A stretch of 64,000 nt of DNA from DTPU01 sp963827855 (GTDB taxonomy: Bacteria; Planctomycetota; Phycisphaerae; Sedimentisphaerales; Anaerobacaceae), in assembly GCA_963827855.1 (NCBI GenBank), contig CAWHBY010000002.1, forward strand, positions 3,472,001-3,536,000, in the 5' to 3' direction. Positions 33,877 through 43,090 of the stretch are shown piece by piece. The translations under genes were made by a program, and so were the position numbers. Positions within the stretch are counted from its first letter, which is position 1. The number at the start of each line of letters is the position of its first letter. The notes beneath the pieces were generated by a model. The model saw only the letters and a list, made by a program, of their open reading frames with translations. It searched no databases and was not told the origin of the DNA.

Positions 33877-35871
33877 ATGGTCGTGTACGAAACTGGCCGA
33901 CATCGTGGCTGTGGCATCCGGGCTGGGGTAGGCGGCCACTGCTGGGATTTCACGTCCGCCATCCTCCTGTGTCTTCTCCTGACGGCCTGCCTCCAGCCGC
34001 GCAGCTCCTGGGCTGCCTCTTTTGCGGGAGGCACCGGTGTGCCCGGCGACCCCTATCAGATTGCCACGGCCAAGCAGTTGCTCGCCATGGGCTCAGATGC
34101 GGCGATGCTCTCCAGGCACTTTGTGTTGGTGGCGGACGTCGATCTGGACCCCAACCTGCCGGGCGGGATGGTTTTTTCAGAACCTCTCGTCGCCCCTTCG
34201 CCACAGGCGCCCTTTGAGGGCAGCCTGGATGGAGCAGGTCACGTGATCAGGAATCTCACCTTGGTGGGCCCAGAAATGAGGGACGTCGCCCTGTTGGGAT
34301 ACGTGGCAGTAGGCGGGGTGGTGCGGAATCTCGGTCTTGTCCAGGTCAACGTAGTCAACTCCTCCAACTACGGGGCTGGACTCGTGGCCCACAACGCAGG
34401 TGACCTCCTTCAGTGCTCCGTGACCGGCAGCGTCAGTGGGGGGCAGACCACAGGCGGCTTGGTGGCAGACAACTGCGGATTCCTGTTCCTGTGCACCTCC
34501 GCGTGCGACGTCACTGCGGTCCAGCTCGCCGGCGGACTGGTGGGCGTCAACACCGGCGACATCTCCTCGTGCCGTTCGACGGGGTGTGTAACCAGCGACA
34601 GCGTTGCAGGAGGGTTGGTCGGACGGAACCACGCCGCCATAGACTCGTGCTACGTGACGGGCCCTGCCGCGGGCCGCACTTACGTTGGAGGCCTGGCAGG
34701 TCACAACGGGAATTCTGGCTCCGTGGGCTGTTGCTATTCAACTGGCTCCGTGTCAGGACAGGCGGGTGCGGGCGGACTCATCGGAGCGGACTCCGGCACG
34801 GTCGCGACCTGCTATTCGACGTCCATTGTGACGTCGCTGATGGCCTCCGTGGGAGGGCTGGCTGGATTGGGCGGCAAGACAGGGACCAGCTACTTCCTTG
34901 CGCAACCCAACGTCACGCCCCGCAAGGGCTATGGGGTGGCCCTGACTGCCGCCCAGATGACGCAGCAGGAGAGTTTCACCGGGTTTGACTTTTGGGGTAC
35001 CCCGTCCGATGGATTCAATGACGAGTGGTTCATGCCCATCCACTCCACGCCGATCCTGGTCTGGCAGACTGAGCTGACCGGGCTGATGGCCATCCCGGAT
35101 GTCAGGGGCCTGGCCCTTCAGGACGCACGGCGGGTCTTGAGCGGGGCCGGTTTTGTCGCCCTGCCGCAGGCATCGGCAGGCTACAGCCGGTCGGTCCCGA
35201 AGGGTTGCGTCCTGCGGACCTACCCGTCCGCCTATGCATGGCCGAGTAGCGAGGTTGAGCTGACTCTCTCCCAGGGGCCGGACGTCTATGATTGGACGAC
35301 CAATCCCGGACAGGGCACTTCAACCAGACCCTATGAGATCCAGTCCGCCCGTCAGTTGGAGGACCTGGCCTATCGTCCGGAATTGTGGGGTATGTGCTTC
35401 GCGCTGACGGCTGACGTCGACCTGGTCGGCAGGACGTATTCAACGGCCTTGATCGCGCCGGACGTGGATGGGGCCAAGGCGGGTTTCCAGGGCATTGGGT
35501 TCACGGGGGTCTTCGACGGTCGAGGCTTCAAGATCCTGAACCTGCAGGTCATCTCACGGACCAACGACTACCTGGGCCTGTTTGGTTTCATCGCCAAGGA
35601 TGCGATCGTCGAAAGGATCACGCTGGAGAACGTGCAGATCCGTGGAGGGCTCGGGTCTACGGGGACCGATTCCGCCGGCACGGGGTCTGACTACGTCGGC
35701 TCAGTGGCAGGGTACAACGCAGGAATGATCAGCTTCTGTTCCGCCTCTGGACACGTCTGTGGACACGCCTATTTCGACAGCGTGGCAGGCGATAGCTCGG
35801 GTACGATGGAGGGCTGCCAGGGGGAGAGGGTGCTGATGCCGTATCGCGGTCCCGATCCTGGGCTCCCATAG
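33877..35871 (+). CDS. Secreted GLUG-repeat protein with an internal PASTA domain
   Basis: The product has 664 residues from the ATG at 33877 (GAAGGGA just upstream). A hydrophobic signal lies at about 28-48 and ends in a lipobox-like LLLTAC, so it may be lipid-anchored. The N-terminal repeat domain (about 50-380) carries GLUG-type units such as YGAGLVAHNAGDLLQC, TTGGLVADNCGFLFLC, AGGLVGVNTGDISSC and VGGLAGHNGNSGSV. A PASTA-like domain follows (about 405-465; IPDVRGLALQDARRVLSGAG). A second GLUG-like domain (about 470-650) contains LGLFGFIAKDAIVERITLEN. GLUG repeats form beta-helices in surface proteins; PASTA domains bind peptidoglycan or glycans. Its partner is unknown. Confidence 0.82.
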   Translation: MVVYETGRHRGCGIRAGVGGHCWDFTSAILLCLLLTACLQPRSSWAASFAGGTGVPGDPYQIATAKQLLAMGSDAAMLSRHFVLVADVDLDPNLPGGMVFSEPLVAPSPQAPFEGSLDGAGHVIRNLTLVGPEMRDVALLGYVAVGGVVRNLGLVQVNVVNSSNYGAGLVAHNAGDLLQCSVTGSVSGGQTTGGLVADNCGFLFLCTSACDVTAVQLAGGLVGVNTGDISSCRSTGCVTSDSVAGGLVGRNHAAIDSCYVTGPAAGRTYVGGLAGHNGNSGSVGCCYSTGSVSGQAGAGGLIGADSGTVATCYSTSIVTSLMASVGGLAGLGGKTGTSYFLAQPNVTPRKGYGVALTAAQMTQQESFTGFDFWGTPSDGFNDEWFMPIHSTPILVWQTELTGLMAIPDVRGLALQDARRVLSGAGFVALPQASAGYSRSVPKGCVLRTYPSAYAWPSSEVELTLSQGPDVYDWTTNPGQGTSTRPYEIQSARQLEDLAYRPELWGMCFALTADVDLVGRTYSTALIAPDVDGAKAGFQGIGFTGVFDGRGFKILNLQVISRTNDYLGLFGFIAKDAIVERITLENVQIRGGLGSTGTDSAGTGSDYVGSVAGYNAGMISFCSASGHVCGHAYFDSVAGDSSGTMEGCQGERVLMPYRGPDPGLP

Positions 35872-35881
35872 GCCTTGTGAC

Positions 35882-38419
35882 ATGACGACCTTCCGCAATC
35901 TGAGCTGCATGGCCCTAGCCTTCCTCGTGACCGGTCTGGCACTGCCGGGTCCCTTGGCTGCAGAGACGGGCATCGAGGCGTGGCTCCGCTATCCTGCGAT
36001 CGATGACCCGGCCATCCGGCGTCAGTACAACGGCCTGCCGGCAGCGGTCATCACCTGTGGGTCCTCTTCCCTCATCCAGTCCGCGACGCAGGAGTTGATC
36101 CGGGGCGTGCACGCCATGCTGGGCAGGACCCTGCGTGAAGAGACGGGCTATCCCCAGGAGGACGTCATCATCCTGGGTGCAGTGGACCAAATCGGCGCAG
36201 CCTTTCCCGGCGCAGCCCTTCCGGCCGTGATCCGCGAGGATGGCTTCTGGCTCAAGACCCTGAGGGTCAAGGACATCCGGTATCTGGTCATCACCGCGCC
36301 GAATGATCGGGGCGTGCTCTACGGCGTCTTTGCCCTGCTGCGGCGGATTGGTCTCCGCCAGCAGGTGGCATACCTGGACGAGAGGCAGTCCCCCTACGCC
36401 TCGGTCCGATGGATCAACCAGTGGGACAATCTGGACGGCAGCATCGAGCGGGGCTACGCCGGGCCGTCCATCTTCTTCGACAAGGGCAACGTGCGCACGG
36501 ACCTCGGCCGCGTAGAGGCCTATGGCCGTCTCTTGGCGTCGCTCGGCATCAACGGGTGCACGGTCAACAACGTCAACGCCAACCGCCGGGTGATCAGTAC
36601 CGAGTTCCTGCCTCAACTGGCCCGGATCGCAGAGGCCTTTCGGCCTTGGGGCGTGCGGGTCTCCGTCTCGATCGACTTCAGCAGCCCCAAGTCCACGGGC
36701 GACCTGGATACCTTCGATCCCCTGGACCCCAACGTCGTCCGTTGGTGGAAGGATAAGGTCGACGAGATCTACCGGTCGATCCCCGACCTGGCGGGCTTTG
36801 TGCTCAAGGCCGATTCCGAGGGCCGCCTGGGTCCTTCCGCCTATGGACGGACCCACGCGGACGCAGCCAACGTGATCGCCCGGGCCCTCAGGCCGCATGG
36901 CGGTCTGATCTTCTACAGGGGCTTCGTGTACGACCATCGCATGGATTGGCGCAACCTCAAGAACGACCGTGCCAGGGCTGCGTACGACAACTTTGTGGGC
37001 CTGGATGGCCGCTTTGATGACAACGTGGTGATCCAGATCAAGCACGGACCCATCGACTTTCAGGTCCGTGAGCCCGCCTCTCCACTCTTCGGTGGACTGG
37101 AGAGGACCAGCCAGGCCGTCGAGCTGCAGATCACCCAGGAGTACTTCGGCCAGGCCCGCCACCACGTGTTCCTGGTCCCCATGTGGAAGGAGACCCTGGA
37201 CTTCGACCTGCACGCGGCCAGCGGGACCACGCCCGTCAAGGCCCTGGTGGCAGGCAAGGTCTTCCGCCAGCCTACAGGCGGCTTCGTGGGCGTGTCCAAC
37301 GTAGGCCTGGACCTCAACTGGTTCGGCCACCTCCTGTCCCAGGCCAACCTATACGGGTTCGGACGCCTGGCCTGGGATCCGGACCTCACCAGTCGTCAGA
37401 TCAGCGAGGAGTGGGCGAGCCTGACCTTCGGCCACGACGCCAAGGTGGTCGACACGATCGTCCGCATGAATCTGCAGTCCTGGAAGACCTACGAGAACTA
37501 CACCGGTCCGCTTGGCGCACAGACCCTCACGGACATCAGCGGCAACCACTATGGACCTGCAGTCGAGTCCTCGGAGCGCAACGGTTGGGGCCAGTGGCAC
37601 CGTGCAGATGACCAGGGCATCGGCATGGACCGCACCGTGGCCACGGGCACCGGCTTCATCGGCCAATACCGTCCTGCTGTGGCCAGGATCTATGAGTCCC
37701 TGAGGAACTGCCCGGACGAGCTCCTTCTGTGGATGCACCATGTCCCGTATACCCACGTCCTGCGATCGGGCAAGACCGTCATCCAGCACATCTACGACAC
37801 GCACTACCAGGGCGCAGACGAGGTCCAGGGCTTCGTCAAGGCATGGACCTCGCTCAAGGGGCTGATGGATGACGACCGCTACAACGCGGTCCTCTGCAGG
37901 CTGGAGTACCAGGCGGGCCACGCCATCGTCTGGAGGGACGCCATCTGCCAATGGTTCCTCAAGACCTCCGGCATTGCCGACAAGAAGGGCCGGGTCTGCT
38001 CCTGGCCCGGCCGGATGGAGGCCGAGTCCATGGACCTGGCCGGTTACGAGGTCGTGGACGTGACGCCCTGGGAGGGCGCCTCGGGCGGCAAGGCCGTCCG
38101 CTGCAGCAGCGGCGCTGACAAGGCGACTGCCAGCTTCCTCTTCGCCGGGGAACCGGGCTGGTATGACCTGGCGGTCGAGTACTTCGACCAGAACAACGGC
38201 GCGGCCTCGTATCGTCTGCTCGTGGAAGGCCAGGAGGTAGACCAATGGCGGGCCGACGATCAATTCCCAACCCGGGCCATCAACTCCCATTCCTCCTGCA
38301 GGCACCTGGCGCAGGGAGTGGCCCTGCGCCGCGGAGACCGAGTCCAGATCCATGGCCATCCGGACAGCGGAGAGTCCGCTGCCCTGGACTACGTCGAGAT
38401 CCTGCCGCACCCCGAGTAA
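35882..38419 (+). CDS. GH67 alpha-glucuronidase with C-terminal CBM-like domain
   Basis: The product has 845 residues, a signal peptide (about 1-28), and starts 10 bases after the GLUG-PASTA gene. It has the N-terminal GH67 domain (ITAPNDRGVLYGVFALLRRI) and the TIM-barrel core with the catalytic residues of the family: acid Glu313 in KADSEGR, and Asp about 379 and Glu about 397 in FDDNVVIQIKHGPIDFQVRE. This segment matches the GPIDFQxREP signature of known enzymes. GH67 enzymes remove 4-O-methylglucuronic acid from xylo-oligosaccharides. After the GH67 C-terminal domain an extra module of about 130 residues (MEAESMDLAGYEVVDVTPWE onward) looks like a CBM35/CBM6-type carbohydrate-binding domain. 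Together with GH2 and GH106-like enzymes it supports degradation of glucuronoxylan-like polymers. Confidence 0.93.
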   Translation: MTTFRNLSCMALAFLVTGLALPGPLAAETGIEAWLRYPAIDDPAIRRQYNGLPAAVITCGSSSLIQSATQELIRGVHAMLGRTLREETGYPQEDVIILGAVDQIGAAFPGAALPAVIREDGFWLKTLRVKDIRYLVITAPNDRGVLYGVFALLRRIGLRQQVAYLDERQSPYASVRWINQWDNLDGSIERGYAGPSIFFDKGNVRTDLGRVEAYGRLLASLGINGCTVNNVNANRRVISTEFLPQLARIAEAFRPWGVRVSVSIDFSSPKSTGDLDTFDPLDPNVVRWWKDKVDEIYRSIPDLAGFVLKADSEGRLGPSAYGRTHADAANVIARALRPHGGLIFYRGFVYDHRMDWRNLKNDRARAAYDNFVGLDGRFDDNVVIQIKHGPIDFQVREPASPLFGGLERTSQAVELQITQEYFGQARHHVFLVPMWKETLDFDLHAASGTTPVKALVAGKVFRQPTGGFVGVSNVGLDLNWFGHLLSQANLYGFGRLAWDPDLTSRQISEEWASLTFGHDAKVVDTIVRMNLQSWKTYENYTGPLGAQTLTDISGNHYGPAVESSERNGWGQWHRADDQGIGMDRTVATGTGFIGQYRPAVARIYESLRNCPDELLLWMHHVPYTHVLRSGKTVIQHIYDTHYQGADEVQGFVKAWTSLKGLMDDDRYNAVLCRLEYQAGHAIVWRDAICQWFLKTSGIADKKGRVCSWPGRMEAESMDLAGYEVVDVTPWEGASGGKAVRCSSGADKATASFLFAGEPGWYDLAVEYFDQNNGAASYRLLVEGQEVDQWRADDQFPTRAINSHSSCRHLAQGVALRRGDRVQIHGHPDSGESAALDYVEILPHPE

Positions 38420-38430
38420 GCCCGCATTCC

Positions 38431-39681
38431 TTACGAGGCCTTGGCTGCGGAGAAGCTGCGGTACAGGAGCAGGTCGTACACGATCTTCACGCCTCCAGCG
38501 ATAAAGAAGGGCCAGGCCATCAGCGCGGGGCTTGCCAGGAGCAGGGTGGCCAGGCTCGGCGAGATCGCTGCCCCTACGCTCCGGGCGACCGCGGTCACCC
38601 CCGCGGCAGCCGATCGCTCATCGGGGTCAACCACGGCCATTACGTAGGATTGCCGCGTGGGCACGTCCATCTGGCTGATGCTGAAGCGGAGCAGGAGCAT
38701 CGCGATGGCCAGGGGCAGGGTGGGCATGAGGGGCACCGCGATGAGCATGACGTTCGACGGGAGATGTGTGAACACCATGGTATTGATCAGGCCAAACTTG
38801 GCCGCCAGCCTTGCAGCGGCCAGGGCCGACAAGGCTGCCAAGATGTTGGCGCCGAAGAAGATCGCACCCAAGGTCGCGGGCTGAACCCCAAAGCGCAGAT
38901 GGAACCAATAGGCCACGATGCTCTGGATAGCGAACCCGCCGGCAAAGGCATCCAGGGAGAACAGGGCTGCCAGCCTGGCGACCACGACCTTGGAGCGGTG
39001 GAGGCCGAGGAAGTCCCGCGCACCGCGCGTACGTGGGTCAGACGACCCTTCGGACCTCACCTCTACAGCCTTGCCCAGGCTGAGGAAGAGCAACGCCAAG
39101 ACTGCCCCCGCGCCCGCGTAGGCCCACACGACTCCACGATAGGCGTTGAGGGCCGGCACCCCGGTGTTCAGCAGGGCCTGGGTCACTCCGCCCGAGACCA
39201 GGGCGCCTAGGGCAGTGGCCACGGAACCGACGAGGCTGTACCAGCCAAACACGCGGGTCCTTCGTTGCTCGGCCACCACCTGAGACAACGCCGCCTGCTC
39301 GACCGAGAGGAATGGGCCGACCTCGTTGCCGCTGGGGCTGATCACGCCGATGGTGGCAGCCAGCACCAGGAGGATGAAGTGGTCCGTGAGGGCAAAGGCC
39401 ACGCCGGCCAGCAGCATCAGGCCGGCCCCCACGACCAGGGTTCGCCTGCGACCAAACCGGTCAGCGGTGGTGGTCAGCGCCAGCGATACCCCGATGTCGC
39501 CTACCAGCGTCAGGGTCAACAGCAGACCAATCTTCGTCTCAGGCAGGCCCAACTGGGCCAGGTACAACACCAGCAGAACGGACAGGAACCCATATGCGAA
39601 CATCCTGACGAAACGGGTGACGAAGAGGAGGCGTATCTCTCGGTTGCATCCCATACCTGTCTGTAGCGTCCCTTTCGACAT
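38431..39681 (-). CDS. MFS transporter
   Basis: From the ATG at 39681 the product has 416 residues and is almost entirely hydrophobic, with about 12 membrane segments. The loop ADRFGRRRTLVVGAGLML between segments 2 and 3 (about residues 63-80) is the conserved MFS motif A, and a second DPDERSAAAGVTAVARSVGA (about 330-349) resembles the corresponding loop of the C-terminal half. The closest type is the drug- or sugar-efflux MFS group. It is convergent with the GH67 gene (11 bases apart) and divergent from the ThuA gene. Export or import of a sugar or drug cannot be distinguished. Confidence 0.88.
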   Translation of the reverse strand: MSKGTLQTGMGCNREIRLLFVTRFVRMFAYGFLSVLLVLYLAQLGLPETKIGLLLTLTLVGDIGVSLALTTTADRFGRRRTLVVGAGLMLLAGVAFALTDHFILLVLAATIGVISPSGNEVGPFLSVEQAALSQVVAEQRRTRVFGWYSLVGSVATALGALVSGGVTQALLNTGVPALNAYRGVVWAYAGAGAVLALLFLSLGKAVEVRSEGSSDPRTRGARDFLGLHRSKVVVARLAALFSLDAFAGGFAIQSIVAYWFHLRFGVQPATLGAIFFGANILAALSALAAARLAAKFGLINTMVFTHLPSNVMLIAVPLMPTLPLAIAMLLLRFSISQMDVPTRQSYVMAVVDPDERSAAAGVTAVARSVGAAISPSLATLLLASPALMAWPFFIAGGVKIVYDLLLYRSFSAAKAS

Positions 39682-39722
39682 ACGGGCATCATAGTAGCCG
39701 GTTCTCGCGATCCTACAAGGCC

Positions 39723-39750
39723 TGGACACGGCTGACAGGTGTGGGATAAT
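39723..39750 (+). promoter_or_regulatory. Possible promoter of the ThuA gene
   Basis: TGGACA (39723-39728), 16 bases, GATAAT (39745-39750), about 68 bases before the ATG at 39818. Only a moderate match to the sigma-70 consensus. Confidence 0.4.
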
Positions 39751-39817
39751 AGCGGCTGCATGTATGCCGTCCCAGAGACAGGCCCATTGATACGTACAGA
39801 TTGGGAGGTGCTGCAAG

Positions 39818-40768
39818 ATGGACAGACGGATGAACTCGACCCAGAGAACTGGTGATCCGCAACCCAGCGGACCCGCCATGGCCCGCAGGGACATGCTCAA
39901 GGCGGCCGGTGCGGTCGTCCTGGGGGCCTCGGCGTTTCCCATGCGGTGGGTCGGTGCTGCCGAAGGCAAGAAGCAGAAGGTCCTCTACTTCACCCGCTCA
40001 GTCACGTTCGAGCACGACCCGGTCAAGGTCAAGGACGGCAAGCCCAGCTTCTCGGACAGGATCCTCACGGAGATGGGCCAGCGCAATGGCTTCGAGGTCG
40101 TGTGCACGAAGGATGGCCGCGTCTTTGATGGAGATCTCGACCAATACGACGCCATCGCCTTCTACACCGCCGGCGATCTCACCAACCCCGTTTCTTTGGA
40201 CAAGATTCCGCCCATGTCTCCTGAAGGCAAGGCCAAGCTCCTGGCGGCCATCGCTGCAGGCAAGGGCTTTGTCGGCTTCCACGCCGCCACGGACTCCTTC
40301 CACTCCAAGGGTGAGAGCCGGCAGAATCAGACCGAGGTCGACCCGTACATCGCCATGATCGGCGGTGAGTTCATCGTGCACGGCGACCAGCAGCAGGCCC
40401 TGATCCGGTCGGCTTCGCCGGACTTCCCGGGTGTGAAGGGTTTCGGTGCATCGCAGAAGCTCCTGGAGGAGTGGTACACCCTCAAGAACTTCGCCAAGGA
40501 CCTGCACGTGATCCTCATCGAGGACAACGAGGGCATGAAGGGCGACATGTATCAGCGTCCGCCGTTCCCCGCCACCTGGGCCCGCGCCCATGGCAAGGGC
40601 CGCGTCTTCTACACCTCGTTCGGCCATCGCGACGACATCTGGACCAACCCCATGGTCCAGGACGTCATGGCAGGCGGTCTGGCCTGGGCCATGGGCAACG
40701 TCAAGTTCGACCCAGTGCCGAACATCGACAAGGCCACGCCCGGGGCGGGCCTGTTGAAGAACGGCTAG
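39818..40768 (+). CDS. ThuA-like domain protein with Tat signal
   Basis: The product has 316 residues. The N terminus has a twin-arginine signal (ARRDMLKAAGAVVLGASAF, about residues 22-40) and then a ThuA/class-I glutamine-amidotransferase-like fold: VLYFTRSVTFEHDP (about 52-65), YDAIAFYTAGDLTNP, AAGKGFVGFHAATDSFHSKG (about 147-166) and GKGRVFYTSFGHRDDIWTNP (about 267-286). ThuA proteins are linked to trehalose or other sugar use, and planctomycetes carry many. The predicted place of action is the periplasm. The amidotransferase Cys is not conserved in this family, so a different activity is expected. Confidence 0.88.
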   Translation: MDRRMNSTQRTGDPQPSGPAMARRDMLKAAGAVVLGASAFPMRWVGAAEGKKQKVLYFTRSVTFEHDPVKVKDGKPSFSDRILTEMGQRNGFEVVCTKDGRVFDGDLDQYDAIAFYTAGDLTNPVSLDKIPPMSPEGKAKLLAAIAAGKGFVGFHAATDSFHSKGESRQNQTEVDPYIAMIGGEFIVHGDQQQALIRSASPDFPGVKGFGASQKLLEEWYTLKNFAKDLHVILIEDNEGMKGDMYQRPPFPATWARAHGKGRVFYTSFGHRDDIWTNPMVQDVMAGGLAWAMGNVKFDPVPNIDKATPGAGLLKNG

Positions 40769-40792
40769 TCGCCGTGCGCAGCGCACGGCTCC

Positions 40793-40828
40793 GAATGGGC
40801 GAATCGGCGAAACGGGGAATGGGCGACA
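40793..40828. repeat. Heptamer tract (GAATGGGCGAATCGG type)
   Basis: The units GAATGGG, CGAATCG, GCGAAAC, GGGGAAT, GGGCGAC follow the ThuA stop by 25 bases. It is a single arm, with no inverted partner seen. Confidence 0.6.
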
Positions 40829-40992
40829 CTGTAGAGGCCGCCGAAGGCCCGCCGTGGCGGGTCATGCACCATCGTTCTCCCGCTCACCGCGACCTGTCGT
40901 GACGTGTCATCCCGATCCGCCGGAGGCGGAGAGGGATCTATTAGACCGAGCCCGCGGAGCAGCTTCTCTGTCCCTCTGCGGCCGCAACCGCA

Positions 40993-41021
40993 TTGACGCC
41001 TGTCCGCGCCTGGACTACAAT
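40993..41021 (+). promoter_or_regulatory. Sigma-70-like promoter upstream of the right accessory region
   Basis: TTGACG (40993-40998), 17 bases, TACAAT (41016-41021). The next confident start on this strand is at 41479, so the leader would be about 450 bases long, or the promoter belongs to a lost gene. Confidence 0.5.
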
Positions 41022-41230
41022 CATCTTGATGTTGTAGCGAAAGGACCGACAGCCGAGGGACATTGGGCATGGGTGAGACTGGAGCCAGGAGCGGAACGCG
41101 GGACCCGGCATCACTGGGATCGGGTCTTTCACTTCATTCTGGTCACAGGGCTTCCTGACAGCGCCTCGTGTCTCTGCATCGAGGCTCGACATCCATACCC
41201 CTCAGGAACCGGGGCAGCCGGCAGGGAATG

Positions 41231-41264
41231 TGCTAGTCACTCGTCACTAGCCGCTATTCACTGC
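41231..41264. repeat. Heptamer tract (CTAGTCA type)
   Basis: The units CTAGTCA, CTCGTCA, CTAGCCG, CTATTCA have period seven. It lies in the gene-free stretch before the nuclease-like gene. Confidence 0.6.
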
Positions 41265-41478
41265 TGTTGGCTCCCGACGGGGACGGAGTGTGAGCATTTA
41301 TGATTTTGGGTTTGCGATTGCCAACTGAATCCAGGTGGATGATTGGATTGGGAGGCCCCGTGCCCCCAATGGCGAGGATTGTAGGGCGGCTTCATGAGCC
41401 GCCGCAGGTGTCGGGGGTGGTTTGCAGCAGAGCGGCCTCTTGACCGCACGAATTACGACCTGGTATTGTCAGGAGATC

Positions 41479-42831
41479 ATGGGTATTCATCAAGCCACGA
41501 TGGGGCGAGACGTCATCGATGCCCTTGAGCAGATTGGGGGAGTCCTAGGGTATCATTCTCGGCGTGAATGGCCAATTCCGGGCACTGGTGATCGCCCGCA
41601 GGCCATCGACCTCTGTTGGTTCTTCGACAAGGTCGAGACCTCGCCGTTGTTTGCCTTTGAAGTGGAGTCAAAAGACATCGCCGCCGCACAAGGGAATGCC
41701 AACAAACTCTTTGCCAAATCTGTTGCACAGTTGCAGAAGCCGCTCTTCTTCTTCCATCTATTCCTGGATAGTCCCCAAGACAGTGTCCGTAAGGAGGATC
41801 TCCTGGCACTATATGGAAGGTACAACTACGGGGTATATGCCCTGAACGGAGGCTGTCTTGAGCCTCTTCTTATTGACATACTGGGCCAACATCGTCGCCT
41901 CAGTGATCGACTCCCTCTCTCGCCACTCGGGCAACATGTCATGTCGCACCCAGGATGGCGAATAGACTTGTGGCACCTATGCCAGACCGTCTTCGACCTT
42001 GGATTCGAGCGGGGGCGAGGTACTCTTCTTGGCGAGCTGGGCGATCTGATGATGAGAGGAATTGACACTCGAAGGGCAGTCCATCAAGAGCTTGCGTATC
42101 GCTTACTGGGTGACATGGCCTTCGAGTACGAGTCCTACGAAACATGGCTCGGCAGTCACCTTCAAGAAGCCTTGCATTGGGCAATGCTCGCCAGTTTAGA
42201 TCCGGCAAAGCGAGCTGTATGCATTCGCGCCATCATGGATTGGCAGCATGGCGATGGTACGCGCCCATTGATGATAGGCCCAGCGTTTGGCCGGAGTCAG
42301 GACTATGACAACTTCGTTGTTTGCTGGTCGCCCCCAATTTGGGCTCTGCTTGTGGCACTGGTGGGCGATTCAACCGAGTTCAGGCGATTCGTCTGCGATC
42401 AAATTGATCGAGTCGTGAAGGAGGCAGAGAACACCGATTTCGCAGTCTACCTCCCTTTCTCTGGACTGTGGATGTTGATGATCTCGATCTGGGATCCTGC
42501 ACTCAAAGATGTCTCGTCCCGGGCGAGAAGAATCATTCGCGCAAACGGCGGATTGCCGACAAGTGCCTGGACCGATCCACCTTCTATCCTGCCACTCGAA
42601 GAAGGCTCTTTGTTTCCAGCGCCAGTTCACGAATCATTGTCTGAAGGACCCCGCCTGGATGCAAATCAGTCTGACGGAATTCTCAGGGCGGCGGTACCAT
42701 CTGCCGGAACTGAACATCAAATGGCGGCTCTGACCTGCGCCTTTGAGCTCCTCATCGACGACGAGGGCCTATTCGAGAAGGGGCAACTGATCGCAAGTCT
42801 TCTGGCCAGCGTTCAGAGGGGGGGCCAGTGA
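41479..42831 (+). CDS. Protein with a PD-(D/E)XK-like signature, candidate nuclease
   Basis: The start at 41479 is supported by AGGAG four bases upstream; the longer frame from 41422 has no such support. It has 450 residues. The N-terminal part contains AIDLCWFF with Asp44 and, after a short loop, LFAFEVESKD with Glu63-Ser-Lys65, which fits D-Xn-E-X-K of the restriction-endonuclease fold with the expected spacing and flanking beta strands. The remaining 350 residues (from about 100) are helical with no recognised domain (WLGSHLQEALHWAMLASLDP, VVCWSPPIWALLVALVGDS). The low-G+C codon use and the position before an Abi_C gene suggest a defence gene. I do not know a named family. Confidence 0.55.
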   Translation: MGIHQATMGRDVIDALEQIGGVLGYHSRREWPIPGTGDRPQAIDLCWFFDKVETSPLFAFEVESKDIAAAQGNANKLFAKSVAQLQKPLFFFHLFLDSPQDSVRKEDLLALYGRYNYGVYALNGGCLEPLLIDILGQHRRLSDRLPLSPLGQHVMSHPGWRIDLWHLCQTVFDLGFERGRGTLLGELGDLMMRGIDTRRAVHQELAYRLLGDMAFEYESYETWLGSHLQEALHWAMLASLDPAKRAVCIRAIMDWQHGDGTRPLMIGPAFGRSQDYDNFVVCWSPPIWALLVALVGDSTEFRRFVCDQIDRVVKEAENTDFAVYLPFSGLWMLMISIWDPALKDVSSRARRIIRANGGLPTSAWTDPPSILPLEEGSLFPAPVHESLSEGPRLDANQSDGILRAAVPSAGTEHQMAALTCAFELLIDDEGLFEKGQLIASLLASVQRGGQ

Positions 42832-43090
42832 CCAGTCGCTGGCCCCAATGACTCGCGTGGGGATTTCGTTTCTGAGAGGCAATGGGAGGACATCCCCAAA
42901 GCCGTGAGGTTACCCCCAATCATGTTGTCGAACTAACCCGGCCGTGGCAAGACCTGATGGGGATGATGTCAGCCCCACTGACAGCCGTCACGGACGATCA
43001 CAGCCCAACAAGGGCGTCGTCCGCACTCGCTACCGCGTGTCGGACTCGCCAGGACGTTAGACCGGCCTTGGCAGAGAGTGACGTGCTCGA

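Larger units (their letters stand above)
40769..41478. other. Stretch without a gene: repeat tracts and an orphan promoter
   Basis: Only overlapping frames without family motifs are found. It contains two heptamer tracts (40793-40828, 41231-41264) and a promoter-like pair (40993-41021) that points to the nuclease-like gene at 41479. A short frame MGETGARSG... (about 41069-41160) of under 30 codons has no support. Confidence 0.5.

Noticed and set aside
35915..37330. 471-codon frame opposite the GH67 gene
   Set aside because: Shadow frame; the GH67 catalytic motifs on the other strand decide the coding strand.
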